From contig NZ_BCMQ01000001.1 of assembly GCF_001485415.1 (NCBI RefSeq), forward strand, positions 62,001 through 126,000: a stretch of 64,000 bases of DNA. The letters run 5' to 3'. This DNA comes from Myroides odoratimimus. GTDB taxonomy: Bacteria; Bacteroidota; Bacteroidia; Flavobacteriales; Flavobacteriaceae. Each line of letters starts with the position of its first letter. Position 1 is the stretch's first letter. The notes beneath the pieces are model-generated. The model searched no databases. It worked only from the letters and a program-made list of their open reading frames with translations, and was not told where the DNA came from. Positions 26,008 to 35,992 of this stretch are shown piece after piece. A program made the position numbers and the translations under genes.

Positions 26008-26607
26008 TTATTCAAAAGAAGTCATTAACTCGATTACTTCTTTTTGTACTTCATGTCCTTTATCTTTCGTGTACCACTTCTGTAGTTCTACTTTACCAGC
26101 TTCGTCTACTACACCATGAGCAGCTTTATAATCTGTCACTACTTTTTGTCCTAAAGCAGGTCTTGGACCCCAGTGTCCTAATACTTTTAAAGTATCTTGT
26201 TCTACAATGATCATCTTTGGGATAGCTCTACCTCCATTCGTTAAGAATGCATCCATCAGTTCTAGATTCTTATCTCTCAATACTAATCTCATCTCAATAT
26301 TAGGAGCTACTTCAGCCATCTTATTAAGAATAGGTACAATCTGAGCTGCATCTCCACACCAACATTCCGTTATCACTATCCAAGTGTACTTTTTCTTTAA
26401 GCTAATTAACTTATTAGCTACTTCTTCTTCTACCTTCATGGTCTTGTCTAAACGGTGAAGTCTAGCCTCATTTAGCTCTGCATAAGCTAAATAATCGTCG
26501 CTTAGCTCTAGAGAAGCTTTATCATTAGTCAGTGCATCAGTAACAAATTGTCTAAATTCAGTATAACTAAAACTTTTGTCAATGTATTTTGAATCAATGT
26601 TTATCAT
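26008..26607 (-). CDS. Thioredoxin-fold protein with a CWC motif
   Basis: 199 residues. The thioredoxin-fold core has TECWCGDAAQIVPIL at about 79-93, in place of the usual WCGPC: the two cysteines are CxC, not CxxC. This matches the thioredoxin family 9 proteins common in Firmicutes and Bacteroidota. There is no signal peptide, so it is cytoplasmic. A role in thiol redox is likely but the partner is unknown. A -7 box (TATCTTTG on the minus strand, 26636-26643) lies 28 bases before the ATG. Confidence 0.85.
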   Translation of the reverse strand: MINIDSKYIDKSFSYTEFRQFVTDALTNDKASLELSDDYLAYAELNEARLHRLDKTMKVEEEVANKLISLKKKYTWIVITECWCGDAAQIVPILNKMAEVAPNIEMRLVLRDKNLELMDAFLTNGGRAIPKMIIVEQDTLKVLGHWGPRPALGQKVVTDYKAAHGVVDEAGKVELQKWYTKDKGHEVQKEVIELMTSFE

Positions 26608-26635
26608 TTTGTGTACTTTTATTGTTTGTTATTAC

Positions 26636-26643
26636 CAAAGATA
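26636..26643 (-). promoter_or_regulatory. -7 box of the thioredoxin-like gene
   Basis: The minus strand reads TATCTTTG, 28 bases upstream of the ATG at 26607. No -33 TTG is seen at the usual distance. Confidence 0.4.
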
Positions 26644-26799
26644 AACCTTTTACAGCAAATAAAATGATGACAAAAGTCAGAGAGGTAATTTGTCCAAGCA
26701 AATTTAACACCTAAGCGACATGTTTAGACCGTTAATAGCTTAGGGTAACGTATTTCTTAATAGAATAGATCATTTTAGACGTGCTTAATAATTTAAATT

Positions 26800-27597
26800 A
26801 TGATACATAAAACCAAAATCGGATTAGTGTTATCAGGTGGTGGTTATAAAGGAATAGCCCATGCAGGAGTATTACAGTTTTTAGACGAACAACATATCAA
26901 ACCAGACTATCTAGCAGGTACTAGTGCAGGCTCTATAGTATCTTCATTATATGCAAGAGGCATAGAACCTAAAGAGATATTAATGTTCTTTAAATCTGTC
27001 AATATCTTCAACTGGCAACACTTCACTCTAAAGAAAGCAGGGTTAATGGATGTAAACGCATTTGATAAATACCTAAACAAAGTATTTGGAGACTTAACCA
27101 TTGGTGAATTAGACATTCCTGTTTACATTAATGCTACTGATATCGTCAATGGAAAACTGCACGTATTCACTAAAAAAACAAAAGTAGTAGATGCAATCCT
27201 TGCGTCTAGTGCCTTCCCAGGTATATTCTCACCTTATCAGATAGGTAATAAAATATATAGCGATGGAGGAATTATCAATAACTTCCCTATCGAGCTCCTA
27301 AAAAGCAAATGTGACTATATCATCGGAAGTAATGTGACACCTATTCAACAAGTAAGTGCTGATAGTCTAACGTCTATACGATCTGTAACCTTCAGAGCAT
27401 ATGAACTGATGACAACAATCAATAATGCTAAGTTAAGCAAACTATGTGACTGGCTTATAGAGCCCAAAGAGCTTACACTCTACTCTACCTTCGAACGCAG
27501 TAAAAAGAAAATGGATGAGATTTATGACTTAGGATATCAAACAGCCAAAGAGACATTCGAAGAGAATCAACATATTTTTAAAAAAGCTATTCCATAG
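26800..27597 (+). CDS. Patatin-like phospholipase
   Basis: Serine lipase or acyl hydrolase of the patatin/RssA type. The 265-residue protein has the oxyanion hole SGGGYKG (12-18), the nucleophile Ser42 in GTSAGS and the catalytic Asp155 in YSDGG. It lacks a signal peptide, so it is probably cytoplasmic or membrane-associated and acts on phospholipids. It ends 45 bases before pyrH, which has its own -7 box. Confidence 0.93.
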   Translation: MIHKTKIGLVLSGGGYKGIAHAGVLQFLDEQHIKPDYLAGTSAGSIVSSLYARGIEPKEILMFFKSVNIFNWQHFTLKKAGLMDVNAFDKYLNKVFGDLTIGELDIPVYINATDIVNGKLHVFTKKTKVVDAILASSAFPGIFSPYQIGNKIYSDGGIINNFPIELLKSKCDYIIGSNVTPIQQVSADSLTSIRSVTFRAYELMTTINNAKLSKLCDWLIEPKELTLYSTFERSKKKMDEIYDLGYQTAKETFEENQHIFKKAIP

Positions 27598-27611
27598 AAG
27601 CATATAATCTT

Positions 27612-27619
27612 TATATTTG
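27612..27619 (+). promoter_or_regulatory. -7 box of pyrH-frr
   Basis: TATATTTG fits TAnnTTTG, 23 bases before the pyrH ATG. No TTG is at the -33 distance. Confidence 0.5.
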
Positions 27620-27642
27620 CAAAACTTTAAAAATATCTTTCA

Positions 27643-28362
27643 ATGAAGTACAAAAGAATTCTACTAAAATTAAGTGGAGAAGCCTTAATGGGAGATCAAC
27701 AATATGGTATTGATCCTAAGAAATTAGCAGAGTATGCTGCTGAAGTAAAAAAAATTCACGATTTAGGTGTTGAAATTGCGATTGTAATAGGTGGAGGAAA
27801 TATTTTTAGAGGCGTTGCTGGAGCAAATGTAGGAATGGACCGAGTACAAGGTGACTACATGGGAATGCTTGCTACCATTATCAATGGTATGGCATTACAA
27901 GGAGCATTAGAAGCTGCTGGAATGTTAACTAGATTACAAACTGCCTTAAAAATAGAGGCTGTAGCAGAACCTTATATCAAAAGGAGAGCTGTTCGTCACT
28001 TAGAAAAAGGAAGAATCGTAATCTTCGGTGCTGGTACAGGTAACCCTTACTTCACTACTGATACAGCTGCTGTATTAAGAGGAGTAGAGATTAACGCTGA
28101 TGTAATCTTAAAAGGAACAAGAGTGGATGGTGTATATACTGCAGATCCAGAAAAAGATCCTACAGCAGTTAAATTTGAAAAAATCTCTTTCAGCGATTGT
28201 TTGACAAAAGGACTAAATGTAATGGATACTACAGCATTTACTCTAAGTAGAGAGAATGAATTGCCTATCGTAGTATTCGATATGAATAAACAAGATAATT
28301 TATTAAAAGTTTGCCAAGGAGAAGATTCAGTAGGAACTACTGTATCCGTAAACGTTAATTAA
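27643..28362 (+). CDS. pyrH: UMP kinase PyrH
   Basis: Phosphorylates UMP to UDP in pyrimidine nucleotide synthesis; a hexameric amino acid kinase-fold enzyme controlled by GTP and UTP in bacteria. The 239-residue protein has the N-terminal [24 protein letters not shown] (about 48-58) and [16 protein letters not shown] (about 130-145), then [14 protein letters not shown]. It is followed by frr after 9 bases, the standard pyrH-frr pair. Confidence 0.98.
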   Translation: MKYKRILLKLSGEALMGDQQYGIDPKKLAEYAAEVKKIHDLGVEIAIVIGGGNIFRGVAGANVGMDRVQGDYMGMLATIINGMALQGALEAAGMLTRLQTALKIEAVAEPYIKRRAVRHLEKGRIVIFGAGTGNPYFTTDTAAVLRGVEINADVILKGTRVDGVYTADPEKDPTAVKFEKISFSDCLTKGLNVMDTTAFTLSRENELPIVVFDMNKQDNLLKVCQGEDSVGTTVSVNVN

Positions 28363-28371
28363 TCTATAGTT

Positions 28372-28935
28372 ATGACAGAAGAAATCAATTTAATAATCGA
28401 CGCTGCCAAAGAGTCTATGGACAATACTGTAGCTCACTTAGAAAAAACATTATTAAACATCCGTGCTGGGAAAGCATCTCCACAGATGTTAGGAGCAGTA
28501 TTCGTAGACTACTACGGATCACAGACTCCACTATCTCAAGTAGCGAATGTAAATGCAGCTGATGCACGTACATTAACAGTTACTCCATGGGAGAAAAACA
28601 TGTTACAACCTATCGAAAAAGCGATTATGATCGCTAATCTAGGGTTAAATCCGATGAATAACGGAGACAACATTATCATCAATATCCCTGCATTAACAGA
28701 GGAGAGACGTAAAGACTTAGCTAAACAAGCTAAATCTGAAGCAGATGATGCTAAAGTAGGTATCAGAAATGCTCGTAAAGACGCAAATAACGATATCAAA
28801 AAAGAAGAGAAAAACGGAACATCTGAAGATATCTGTAAAGATGCTGAAGAAAGAGTTCAGAAATTAACTGATGGTTTCGTAAAAAAAATAGATGATATTC
28901 TAGCTGTAAAAGAAGCAGAAATCATGAAAGTTTAA
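28372..28935 (+). CDS. frr: Ribosome recycling factor
   Basis: Splits post-termination ribosomes together with EF-G. The 187-residue protein has the typical domain I helix ends (NTVAHLEKTLLNIRAGKASP at the start, GTSEDICKDAEERVQKLTD at the end) and the domain II segment VDYYGSQTPLSQVANV. It is co-transcribed with pyrH and followed by a strong terminator. Confidence 0.98.
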   Translation: MTEEINLIIDAAKESMDNTVAHLEKTLLNIRAGKASPQMLGAVFVDYYGSQTPLSQVANVNAADARTLTVTPWEKNMLQPIEKAIMIANLGLNPMNNGDNIIINIPALTEERRKDLAKQAKSEADDAKVGIRNARKDANNDIKKEEKNGTSEDICKDAEERVQKLTDGFVKKIDDILAVKEAEIMKV

Positions 28936-28966
28936 AAAAATCCGCAAGTATGCGGATTTTTTTTTG
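28934..28966 (+). terminator. Terminator of pyrH-frr
   Basis: Stem AAAAAATCCGCA/TGCGGATTTTTT with an AGTA loop, overlapping the frr stop codon region. Confidence 0.92.
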
Positions 28967-29095
28967 TCATATACTTTCTAATTAGAGAGTTGTTATTGCG
29001 ATATCCTTATTTTTATCGGAAACAAAAGTTACCACACTCATAATCAACACATTTTACTTATCTTTATAGATAACTAACACCAAAATACATTGATT

Positions 29096-30193
29096 ATGAA
29101 TACAACAATCTATTCACCAGAAGAACTCAAAAAGATAGCACCTGTATTTGGTCAACTATCCTTTGATAATCACGAGCAAATCATGTTCTGCCATGATAAA
29201 GATTCTGGTTTAAAAGCAATCATCGGTATACACAACACTACATTAGGTCCTGCATTAGGTGGAACACGAATGTGGAACTACACATCAGAGTGGGAAGCTC
29301 TAAATGATGTGCTACGCCTCTCTAGAGGAATGACTTATAAATCTGCTATCTCTGGACTAGACTTAGGAGGAGGAAAAGCTGTAATCATGGGAGATTCTAA
29401 AAAGGATAAAAGCCCAGAACTCATCAAAGCTTTTGCTCAATATGTCAACTCTCTTAGTGGTAGATATATCACAGCTGAAGACGTAGGGACTACTACTGCT
29501 GATATGGATCTAATCCATACCATTACACCTCATGTGACTGGTATATCAGAAAGTCTAGGAGGATCAGGCAACCCATCACCAGTGACTGCTTATGGCGTAT
29601 TTATGGGATTAAAGGCTGCAGTACATTATCAGTTCGGATCAGATAACCTAGAAGGCAAAAAAGTGCTAGTACAAGGAATAGGTAATGTCGGCGAGACATT
29701 AGTAAAACACTTAACTGCTAGTGGAGCTATAGTTACAATCACAGATATCAATGAAGAGAGAGTAGCTGAAGTTGCTAAAAAATACAATACTGAGATATTT
29801 ACAGGTACAGACCTATACTCAGAAGAAGTAGATATTTATTCTCCTTGTGCCTTAGGAGCAACTATCAATGATGATACTATCGAAAAAATCAAAGCAAAAG
29901 TAATAGCAGGAGCAGCTAATAATCAATTAGCAATAGAAGCTATACACGGCAAAAGACTACAAGAACGAGGTATCGTCTATGCTCCCGACTTTTTAATCAA
30001 TGCAGGAGGAATTATTAATGTTTTTGGTGAGATTGTTCATTATGGCTTAGATGAAGCTTTAAAACGCACTGAAAACATCTATAACACCACGTTAGAAGTT
30101 CTTAATTATGCTAAAGAGCACAATATTACTTCTCAACAAGCTGCTATGAAAAAAGCGGAAGACAGAATCAACAAAAAGAAAAACGCTAAATAA
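29096..30193 (+). CDS. Leucine dehydrogenase (Glu/Leu/Phe/Val dehydrogenase family)
   Basis: NAD-dependent oxidative deaminase, most likely of branched-chain amino acids, making 2-oxoacids and ammonia. At 365 residues it has the leucine-dehydrogenase length, not the roughly 450 of glutamate dehydrogenase. The catalytic lysine lies in LDLGGGKAVIMGD (about 82-94), the catalytic Asp region is TAEDVGTTTADMD, and the Rossmann nucleotide site is VQGIGNVGETLVKHL (about 181-195). The ATG at 29096 is preferred to a TTG two codons earlier. Branched-chain ketoacids from such enzymes can feed branched fatty acid synthesis, as in flavobacteria. Confidence 0.9.
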   Translation: MNTTIYSPEELKKIAPVFGQLSFDNHEQIMFCHDKDSGLKAIIGIHNTTLGPALGGTRMWNYTSEWEALNDVLRLSRGMTYKSAISGLDLGGGKAVIMGDSKKDKSPELIKAFAQYVNSLSGRYITAEDVGTTTADMDLIHTITPHVTGISESLGGSGNPSPVTAYGVFMGLKAAVHYQFGSDNLEGKKVLVQGIGNVGETLVKHLTASGAIVTITDINEERVAEVAKKYNTEIFTGTDLYSEEVDIYSPCALGATINDDTIEKIKAKVIAGAANNQLAIEAIHGKRLQERGIVYAPDFLINAGGIINVFGEIVHYGLDEALKRTENIYNTTLEVLNYAKEHNITSQQAAMKKAEDRINKKKNAK

Positions 30194-30199
30194 TCGTTT

Positions 30200-30234
30200 A
30201 AAAAGCAGTCTATGGTTAGGCTGCTTTTCTTTTG
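30200..30234 (+). terminator. Terminator of the leucine dehydrogenase gene
   Basis: Stem AAAAGCAG/CTGCTTTT (30201-30208 with 30221-30228) followed by a T-rich run. The rest of the gap to asnS is AT-rich without other features. Confidence 0.75.
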
Positions 30235-30391
30235 CTTCTCCCTTCTAACACTCGTTCATTACATAGTTCTCTACTCTTCACTACGATTAGAGCACTTCTA
30301 TTCCTTATCTATAATCGACGAATTCTTTATTCTCTCATAATTATTACCTCATTATGACAATTTCTTTATTCCATAATACACAATATTTTAC

Positions 30392-30399
30392 TATTTTTG
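30392..30399 (+). promoter_or_regulatory. asnS: -7 box of asnS
   Basis: TATTTTTG fits TAnnTTTG, 54 bases before the asnS ATG. No clear -33 element. Confidence 0.4.
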
Positions 30400-30453
30400 C
30401 AAGTATTTGAAATTGTCTAAATAAGACACTGATTATTAAAATTATAAATCACG

Positions 30454-31887
30454 ATGAAACATACGAAAATTAACGATCTACTGGCAGGCAAAGGTCTACT
30501 CCATGAAGTTAAAGCAAAAGGATGGGTAAAAACGTTTAGAAACAACCAATTTATCGCCTTGAATGATGGATCTACGATTAACAATATTCAATGTGTTGTT
30601 GATTTAGATAAGTTCCCAGCAGAGTTGTTAAAAAAGATTCACACAGGAGCTGCAATCTCAGTTAGAGGAACATTAGTAGAGAGCCAAGGGGCTGGTCAAA
30701 CTGTAGAAATACAAGTTGAAAATCTTAAAGTATATGGAGAAGCTAATCCAGAAGAGTATCCGATACAACCTAAGAAACACTCTCTAGAGTTCTTACGTGA
30801 GAATGCTCACTTGAGAATCCGTACAAATGTATTTGGAGCAATTATGAGAGTGCGTAGTGTTTTATCTTATGCTGTACATAAATATTTCCAAGAAAATGGA
30901 TTCTTCTATTTCAATGCACCTATCATTACAGGATCTGATGCAGAAGGAGCAGGAGAAATGTTCAGAGTAACGAACTTAGACTTAAATAATCTACCTCGTA
31001 CAGAAGAAGGAAAGATAGACTTCTCACAAGATTTCTTTGGAAAGACTACTAACTTAACTGTATCTGGACAATTAGAAGCTGAGACTTATGCTATGGCATT
31101 AGGTTCAGTATATACATTCGGACCTACTTTCCGTGCTGAGAACTCAAATACATCTCGTCACTTAGCAGAGTTCTGGATGATCGAACCAGAAGTTGCGTTT
31201 AATAACTTAGACGACAATATGGACTTAGCAGAAGACTTTATCAAATATGTAATCAACTACGTATTAGATAAATGTGCTGATGACTTAGCTTTCTTAGATA
31301 AGCGTTTACAAGATGAAGAAAAAACAAAACCTCAAGCTGAACGCAGTGAAATGAGTCTATTAGAAAAACTTCGCTTCGTAGTAGACAACAACTTTAAGCG
31401 TGTTAGCTATACTGAGGCTGTAGATATCTTAAGAAACTGTAAGCCTAATAAAAACAAAAAGTTTAAATATATCATCGATGGATGGGGTGCAGACTTACAA
31501 AGTGAGCATGAGCGTTACTTAGTAGAAAAACACTTTAAGTGTCCAGTAATCTTATTTGACTACCCAGCTGAAATCAAAGCATTCTACATGAGAATGAATG
31601 AAGATGGTAAAACAGTAAGAGCAATGGATATCTTATTCCCTGGTATCGGAGAGATCGTAGGTGGTTCGCAAAGAGAAGAGCGCTACGATGTTCTTTTAGA
31701 GAAAATTGAAAAAATGGGCATTGACAAAGAAGAACTTTGGTGGTACCTAGATACAAGAAAATTCGGAACAGCTCCTCACAGTGGGTTTGGACTTGGTTTT
31801 GAACGTCTTGTATTATTTGCGACAGGAATGACGAATATTAGAGACGTAATTCCTTTCCCTAGAACACCGCAGAACGCAGAGTTCTAA
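30454..31887 (+). CDS. asnS: Asparaginyl-tRNA synthetase
   Basis: Class II aminoacyl-tRNA synthetase charging tRNA-Asn. The 477-residue protein has an N-terminal OB-fold (about 14-105, [20 protein letters not shown]), motif 2 region [20 protein letters not shown] (about 226-245) and motif 3 [15 protein letters not shown] (about 446-460), ending [12 protein letters not shown]. Direct charging of asparagine is implied. It is separated from rpoN by 112 bases containing another -7 box. Confidence 0.98.
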   Translation: MKHTKINDLLAGKGLLHEVKAKGWVKTFRNNQFIALNDGSTINNIQCVVDLDKFPAELLKKIHTGAAISVRGTLVESQGAGQTVEIQVENLKVYGEANPEEYPIQPKKHSLEFLRENAHLRIRTNVFGAIMRVRSVLSYAVHKYFQENGFFYFNAPIITGSDAEGAGEMFRVTNLDLNNLPRTEEGKIDFSQDFFGKTTNLTVSGQLEAETYAMALGSVYTFGPTFRAENSNTSRHLAEFWMIEPEVAFNNLDDNMDLAEDFIKYVINYVLDKCADDLAFLDKRLQDEEKTKPQAERSEMSLLEKLRFVVDNNFKRVSYTEAVDILRNCKPNKNKKFKYIIDGWGADLQSEHERYLVEKHFKCPVILFDYPAEIKAFYMRMNEDGKTVRAMDILFPGIGEIVGGSQREERYDVLLEKIEKMGIDKEELWWYLDTRKFGTAPHSGFGLGFERLVLFATGMTNIRDVIPFPRTPQNAEF

Positions 31888-31934
31888 CATCATAATACCT
31901 TTATAAAAGTGTTTACTTTATCACATATTTTCAT

Positions 31935-31942
31935 TAAATTTG
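31935..31942 (+). promoter_or_regulatory. rpoN: -7 box of rpoN
   Basis: TAAATTTG fits TAnnTTTG, 57 bases before the rpoN ATG at 32000. No -33 TTG at the usual distance. Confidence 0.4.
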
Positions 31943-31999
31943 AAAAAGATTATGTTTTAAAGTAAACATTTTTTTTATTTGTAATTAATATTCAAAAGA

Positions 32000-33454
32000 A
32001 TGCTTAAACAAAGTTTACAACTCAAATTATCTCAAAAATTATCTCCTCAACAAATCCAGTTGATGAAGTTAATACAATTACCCACTTTAGCTTTTGAACA
32101 AAGGCTGAAGGAAGAGCTAATTGAGAATCCTGCGCTAGAGACTGGTAAAGAAAATGAGTCTACAGACGTGGATGAATTTGACAATGACTTTGAAGACTAT
32201 GACAATGAGCGCATAGAAGCAGAAGACATCAATATAGATGAATATCTAAGTGATGATGAAACTCCTGACTATAAATTACAAGCGAATAACTACAGTAAAG
32301 ATGATGATGAGTACGAAATGCCTATCATCGCACATGAATCATTTCATCAAGATCTGTTAAATCAATTAAACACCTTCATGTTAAATGATAGCGACAGAAA
32401 GATTGCAGAGTTCTTAGTGGGAAGTATCGATGATATGGGATACTTAAGACGTGAAACTCAAGATCTAGTAGATGACTTAGCATTCACTCAAGGTATCTAT
32501 ACTGACGAAGAGACTGTAGAAAGAATATTACTAATCGTACAAGAACTAGACCCTGCTGGTGTAGGCGCTAGAGACTTACAAGAGTGTCTTCTGTTACAGT
32601 TAAAACACAAAACACAGTCAGATGCTGTAGATCTAGCTACGGAAATTATAGCAGATCAATTCGATGCTTTTACAAAAAAACATTACGATAAACTATTACA
32701 GAGATATGGTGTTTCTAAAGAAAAACTTAGAAACGCTATCGATGAAATAGAAAAACTAAATCCAAAACCAGGAGGAGCTTATATCGGTAATGAACGCACT
32801 ATAGAACATGTAGTGCCCGACTTTACAATTAAGATTAATGAAGGTGAACTTGAGCTTTTATTAAATGGAAGAAACGCACCTGAACTTCACGTCTCTAAAG
32901 ATTATCAAGAGATGCTACAGTCGTATAAGGAATCTGCAAAATCTTCTAGTGCACAGAAAGATGCTGTACAATTCATCAAACAAAAGCTAGATGGTGCTAA
33001 ATGGTTTATCGACGCAATAAAACAGCGTCAAGAAACATTATTTGTAACCATGCACGCTATCGTTGAATACCAAGAAGAATACTTTCTGACAGGAGATGAG
33101 ACCAAACTAAAGCCAATGATCTTAAAAGACATTGCTGATTTAGTAGGACTAGATATCTCTACTGTATCTAGGGTAGCTAACAGTAAATATGTAGACACTC
33201 CTTATGGTACTAAACTAATCAAGAACTTCTTCTCTGAAGCAATGGTTAATGATCAAGGTGAAGAAGTATCTACGCTAGAGATTAAAAAGATATTACAAAA
33301 CATCATCGGTGAAGAGGACAAGAAAAAACCTTATCCTGATGACAAACTAGCAGAGTTACTTAAAGATAAAGGCTATCCTATCGCTAGACGTACAGTAGCC
33401 AAATATAGAGAGCAATTAGACATTCCTGTAGCGAGAATGCGTAAACGTATTTAA
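32000..33454 (+). CDS. rpoN: RNA polymerase sigma-54 factor
   Basis: Alternative sigma factor that needs AAA+ activators and reads -24/-12 promoters. The 484-residue protein has the Gln/Leu-rich activator-interacting region I (LKQSLQLKLSQKLSPQQIQL, residues 2-21), an acidic region II (about 50-90), the core-binding domain, and the C-terminal RpoN box ARRTVAKYR (about 463-471), ending ARMRKRI. All parts are intact. No sigma-54 activator is encoded in the window. Confidence 0.98.
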   Translation: MLKQSLQLKLSQKLSPQQIQLMKLIQLPTLAFEQRLKEELIENPALETGKENESTDVDEFDNDFEDYDNERIEAEDINIDEYLSDDETPDYKLQANNYSKDDDEYEMPIIAHESFHQDLLNQLNTFMLNDSDRKIAEFLVGSIDDMGYLRRETQDLVDDLAFTQGIYTDEETVERILLIVQELDPAGVGARDLQECLLLQLKHKTQSDAVDLATEIIADQFDAFTKKHYDKLLQRYGVSKEKLRNAIDEIEKLNPKPGGAYIGNERTIEHVVPDFTIKINEGELELLLNGRNAPELHVSKDYQEMLQSYKESAKSSSAQKDAVQFIKQKLDGAKWFIDAIKQRQETLFVTMHAIVEYQEEYFLTGDETKLKPMILKDIADLVGLDISTVSRVANSKYVDTPYGTKLIKNFFSEAMVNDQGEEVSTLEIKKILQNIIGEEDKKKPYPDDKLAELLKDKGYPIARRTVAKYREQLDIPVARMRKRI

Positions 33455-33467
33455 TACTGATTATTAA

Positions 33468-34082
33468 ATGAAAAAAACAGCGAAATTATTCTCTTATATT
33501 TTTCATCCAATAACAGTCCCTTTCTTAACGACTTTATTGTATTTTTCATTGGCTCATTTCTACTTTTCTTCAGTAGAAATGTCTATTATATTAGGGCAAG
33601 TTCTAATTACGACCTGCCTATTGCCTATATGCATATACTTTTTGTTGAGATCTCTTAAGCTTGTCAATACTTCTGTTATGGTCAGCTCAAGAAAAGAGCG
33701 TATCATCCCTTTTATCATTAACATTGTTTTATTGTTTATGCTAAAGGATTATATTCTATATAACAATAGTGCTTATACAATACGCTTATACATTTGGGGG
33801 TTAATGAATAGTTATCTCCTACTTCTATTATTTGGGTTACTAAAACAGAAGTCAAGTGTCCATATCACTACATTAGTTACTAGTTTTATGTTTTACATTC
33901 ATGTACTAGTGGAACTACAACAACCTAATATTATCGGGGTAATTCTTTTCGTCTTTTTAATCGGGATAGTTGCTTGTTCTAGATTACTACTTAGAGCACA
34001 TACATCTAAAGAAATTATTCAAGGTTTTTGTATTGGGATTATACCTTCACTAGTCTATATTTTTATCAACTATAAAATATAG
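33468..34082 (+). CDS. Multi-pass membrane protein (PAP2-related in flavobacteria)
   Basis: 204 residues with six hydrophobic segments (about 17-33, 38-58, 80-97, 106-124, 130-146 and 148-168) and a last one near 183-200. It starts KLFSYIFHPITVPFLTTLLY. Similar proteins beside flavobacterial rpoN are annotated as PAP2-superfamily or plain membrane proteins. The family's KxxxxxxRP and SRxxxxxH phosphatase motifs are not evident here, so an enzymatic role is doubtful. It starts 13 bases after rpoN, probably in the same transcript, and its 3' end overlaps the convergent beta-barrel gene by 13 bases. Confidence 0.65.
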   Translation: MKKTAKLFSYIFHPITVPFLTTLLYFSLAHFYFSSVEMSIILGQVLITTCLLPICIYFLLRSLKLVNTSVMVSSRKERIIPFIINIVLLFMLKDYILYNNSAYTIRLYIWGLMNSYLLLLLFGLLKQKSSVHITTLVTSFMFYIHVLVELQQPNIIGVILFVFLIGIVACSRLLLRAHTSKEIIQGFCIGIIPSLVYIFINYKI

Positions 34083-34777
34083 AACATTACTCCTACATTT
34101 AGAAGTCTTAGTTTATTAGAATCCCACTTCAATACCTCATCTTTATATACATTATTCAATCCATAATACATATAAACATTCCATGTATTAAATCCTGCTG
34201 ATAGATAAACTCCATACAACCATTTATTCACATTAGGATCCCCCTTAAATGTAGCAGAGTAATCACCTGTAGTGGTTTTCGTACGATCTCCAAAAACATA
34301 ACTAGCCTTAAATCCTAAATAAACACGCCAAAACTTATGACTATATGGTGTTGAGTTTCTCCAACGAAGCTCAATAGGAAAATCAATAGCATGCAATGAT
34401 AAACTACTTTTCTTATAAGAGCCTAAAATAACATGTTCATTATCTGGTGTAATCCCAAGATTACCTCTTAAGTTTAGATACGAGTATCCTACTCCAGGTG
34501 CTATAGCCACTGTTCTAGATTTATTAATAGGAAAATCTCTTAAAAAACCTCCATTCATTCCTATAGATACAGAACTTGGAGAAAAACCAGCAGGTTTATC
34601 TTGCATTAAAGTATGTGTGATACCGAAGTAAAACTGATCTTCTCTATATTTAAAATCAACTGTTTTTAAAGAATCCTGAACAGTTTCATTTATATTTTCG
34701 TTTGACTCAATATATTCTTGTCCATGAGCGATAAAACTGCTCAACAATACAGTACCTATAACTAGTAATTTTCTCAT
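34070..34777 (-). CDS. Outer-membrane beta-barrel protein (porin family)
   Basis: 235 residues with a Sec signal (MRKLLVIGTVLLSSFIAHG, cleaved before Q20). Alternating hydrophobic/aromatic strands follow, for example GVGYSYLNLRGNLG, FWRVYLGFKASYVFG and LRLLNVGVMFYIL at the C-terminus. The aromatic end is typical of an outer-membrane beta-barrel. It resembles PorT-type or porin-family proteins of Bacteroidota in size, but no specific motif allows a firmer name. It follows the DUF3078 gene by 12 bases in an apparent operon dxs-DUF3078-this gene. Confidence 0.75.
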   Translation of the reverse strand: MRKLLVIGTVLLSSFIAHGQEYIESNENINETVQDSLKTVDFKYREDQFYFGITHTLMQDKPAGFSPSSVSIGMNGGFLRDFPINKSRTVAIAPGVGYSYLNLRGNLGITPDNEHVILGSYKKSSLSLHAIDFPIELRWRNSTPYSHKFWRVYLGFKASYVFGDRTKTTTGDYSATFKGDPNVNKWLYGVYLSAGFNTWNVYMYYGLNNVYKDEVLKWDSNKLRLLNVGVMFYIL

Positions 34778-34789
34778 AGCTTCTTAGAA

Positions 34790-35989
34790 TTAAAACGCGT
34801 AAGTTAATCCTACTCCTAAAGTTTGTTTAAACTGCACCTTAGGGCCTTCCATAACCTGCACACCATCTCTCACAACTTTATTCTTTACATTATCATCATA
34901 AATCATATACGTTCCTACATTAGCACGTACATAATCATTAACCTTAAGGTCTAACTTCATCTCAAACATGACATTTACATTACCAAAGTTGTTTAGATAA
35001 TCACTATACAAAGTTAGTTTATGTTGATAAAACATATTTTTAAATATCTCTCTCTTCCATTCACTACTCAATAAAAAACCTATCTCAGCTTTATACTTAG
35101 ATCCACGTCTAATAATATTACCTAAGTCATCTTTCTCTGCTTTAGTCACACCGAATGCTCCTTGATCTGCTAATGTCTGATCTAAAACGAATGTTGCTTT
35201 ATGCGTTAATGGTGAAATATAAAACTTCATCTCTGTCTTAGGATCTATATACTCCGCTCCGACCCCGACGAATAAGTATGCAGGAGCAAACCAAGCTGAT
35301 ACAGGATTATCAGTATCAGGATAATTATATCCGTTGGTAAACTGCGTTTTGAAGTTTAGCTTCGCTACATAATACCAATCCGAAATTGCAGAAGACTTAT
35401 ACCCAAAAGCAGAGTTTAATTCTAATACATCATCTGTCTTACGAGATTCTCTTCCAGACTGCTTATTAAGACCATATCTTAAATTTAATGTATTTTCCCA
35501 TAATAATCGCCCCTTAATATACTTACGTCCAAATTCTCCTTTTAAAAGTCCTGAAATAGAATTATCTCCTCCAGCACTCCAATTGACAAAAGCAATCTGA
35601 TTAAAGTCTAACCCTAAGCGATTTTCTTTTTCCCAATAACCTATTATCTCGTTGTTAATAGGTAAAAGACTTAAATTTATATTAGGATTATAATTAGTCT
35701 TTATCTTATTCATTTTAGGTTTCTTTCTCTCTACATACACTGCAGGTTTTAAGAAAGGTTCTCCTCTATCATTCTTATCGTATATAATCGTCCCTCCACT
35801 ATAATCTTTATATGGAATCACTCCCATTAATGGATTATATGGGTTCTCTTCTATACGCAAAGTATCTTTCTTTACATTTTGAACATTCTTATTTTCTGGT
35901 TGTTTACTTTCTGTCGTTTCTTGTCCATACGTCTGTAAACAACTCCCTAATACAATTAAACCAAGTAAACCTTTCTTAATCTTTCCCAA
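34790..35989 (-). CDS. DUF3078 outer-membrane protein
   Basis: 399 residues with a Sec signal (GLLGLIVLGSCLQTYG, cleaved near residue 22). A charged linker (about 25-100) leads to a domain with FNQIAFVNWSAGGDNSISG (about 132-150), a signature of DUF3078. The C-terminus ends in aromatic strands (QTLGVGLTYAF), indicating an outer-membrane beta-barrel. Function is unknown. It starts 3 bases after the dxs stop and is probably co-transcribed with dxs. Confidence 0.85.
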   Translation of the reverse strand: MGKIKKGLLGLIVLGSCLQTYGQETTESKQPENKNVQNVKKDTLRIEENPYNPLMGVIPYKDYSGGTIIYDKNDRGEPFLKPAVYVERKKPKMNKIKTNYNPNINLSLLPINNEIIGYWEKENRLGLDFNQIAFVNWSAGGDNSISGLLKGEFGRKYIKGRLLWENTLNLRYGLNKQSGRESRKTDDVLELNSAFGYKSSAISDWYYVAKLNFKTQFTNGYNYPDTDNPVSAWFAPAYLFVGVGAEYIDPKTEMKFYISPLTHKATFVLDQTLADQGAFGVTKAEKDDLGNIIRRGSKYKAEIGFLLSSEWKREIFKNMFYQHKLTLYSDYLNNFGNVNVMFEMKLDLKVNDYVRANVGTYMIYDDNVKNKVVRDGVQVMEGPKVQFKQTLGVGLTYAF

Positions 35990-35992
35990 AAC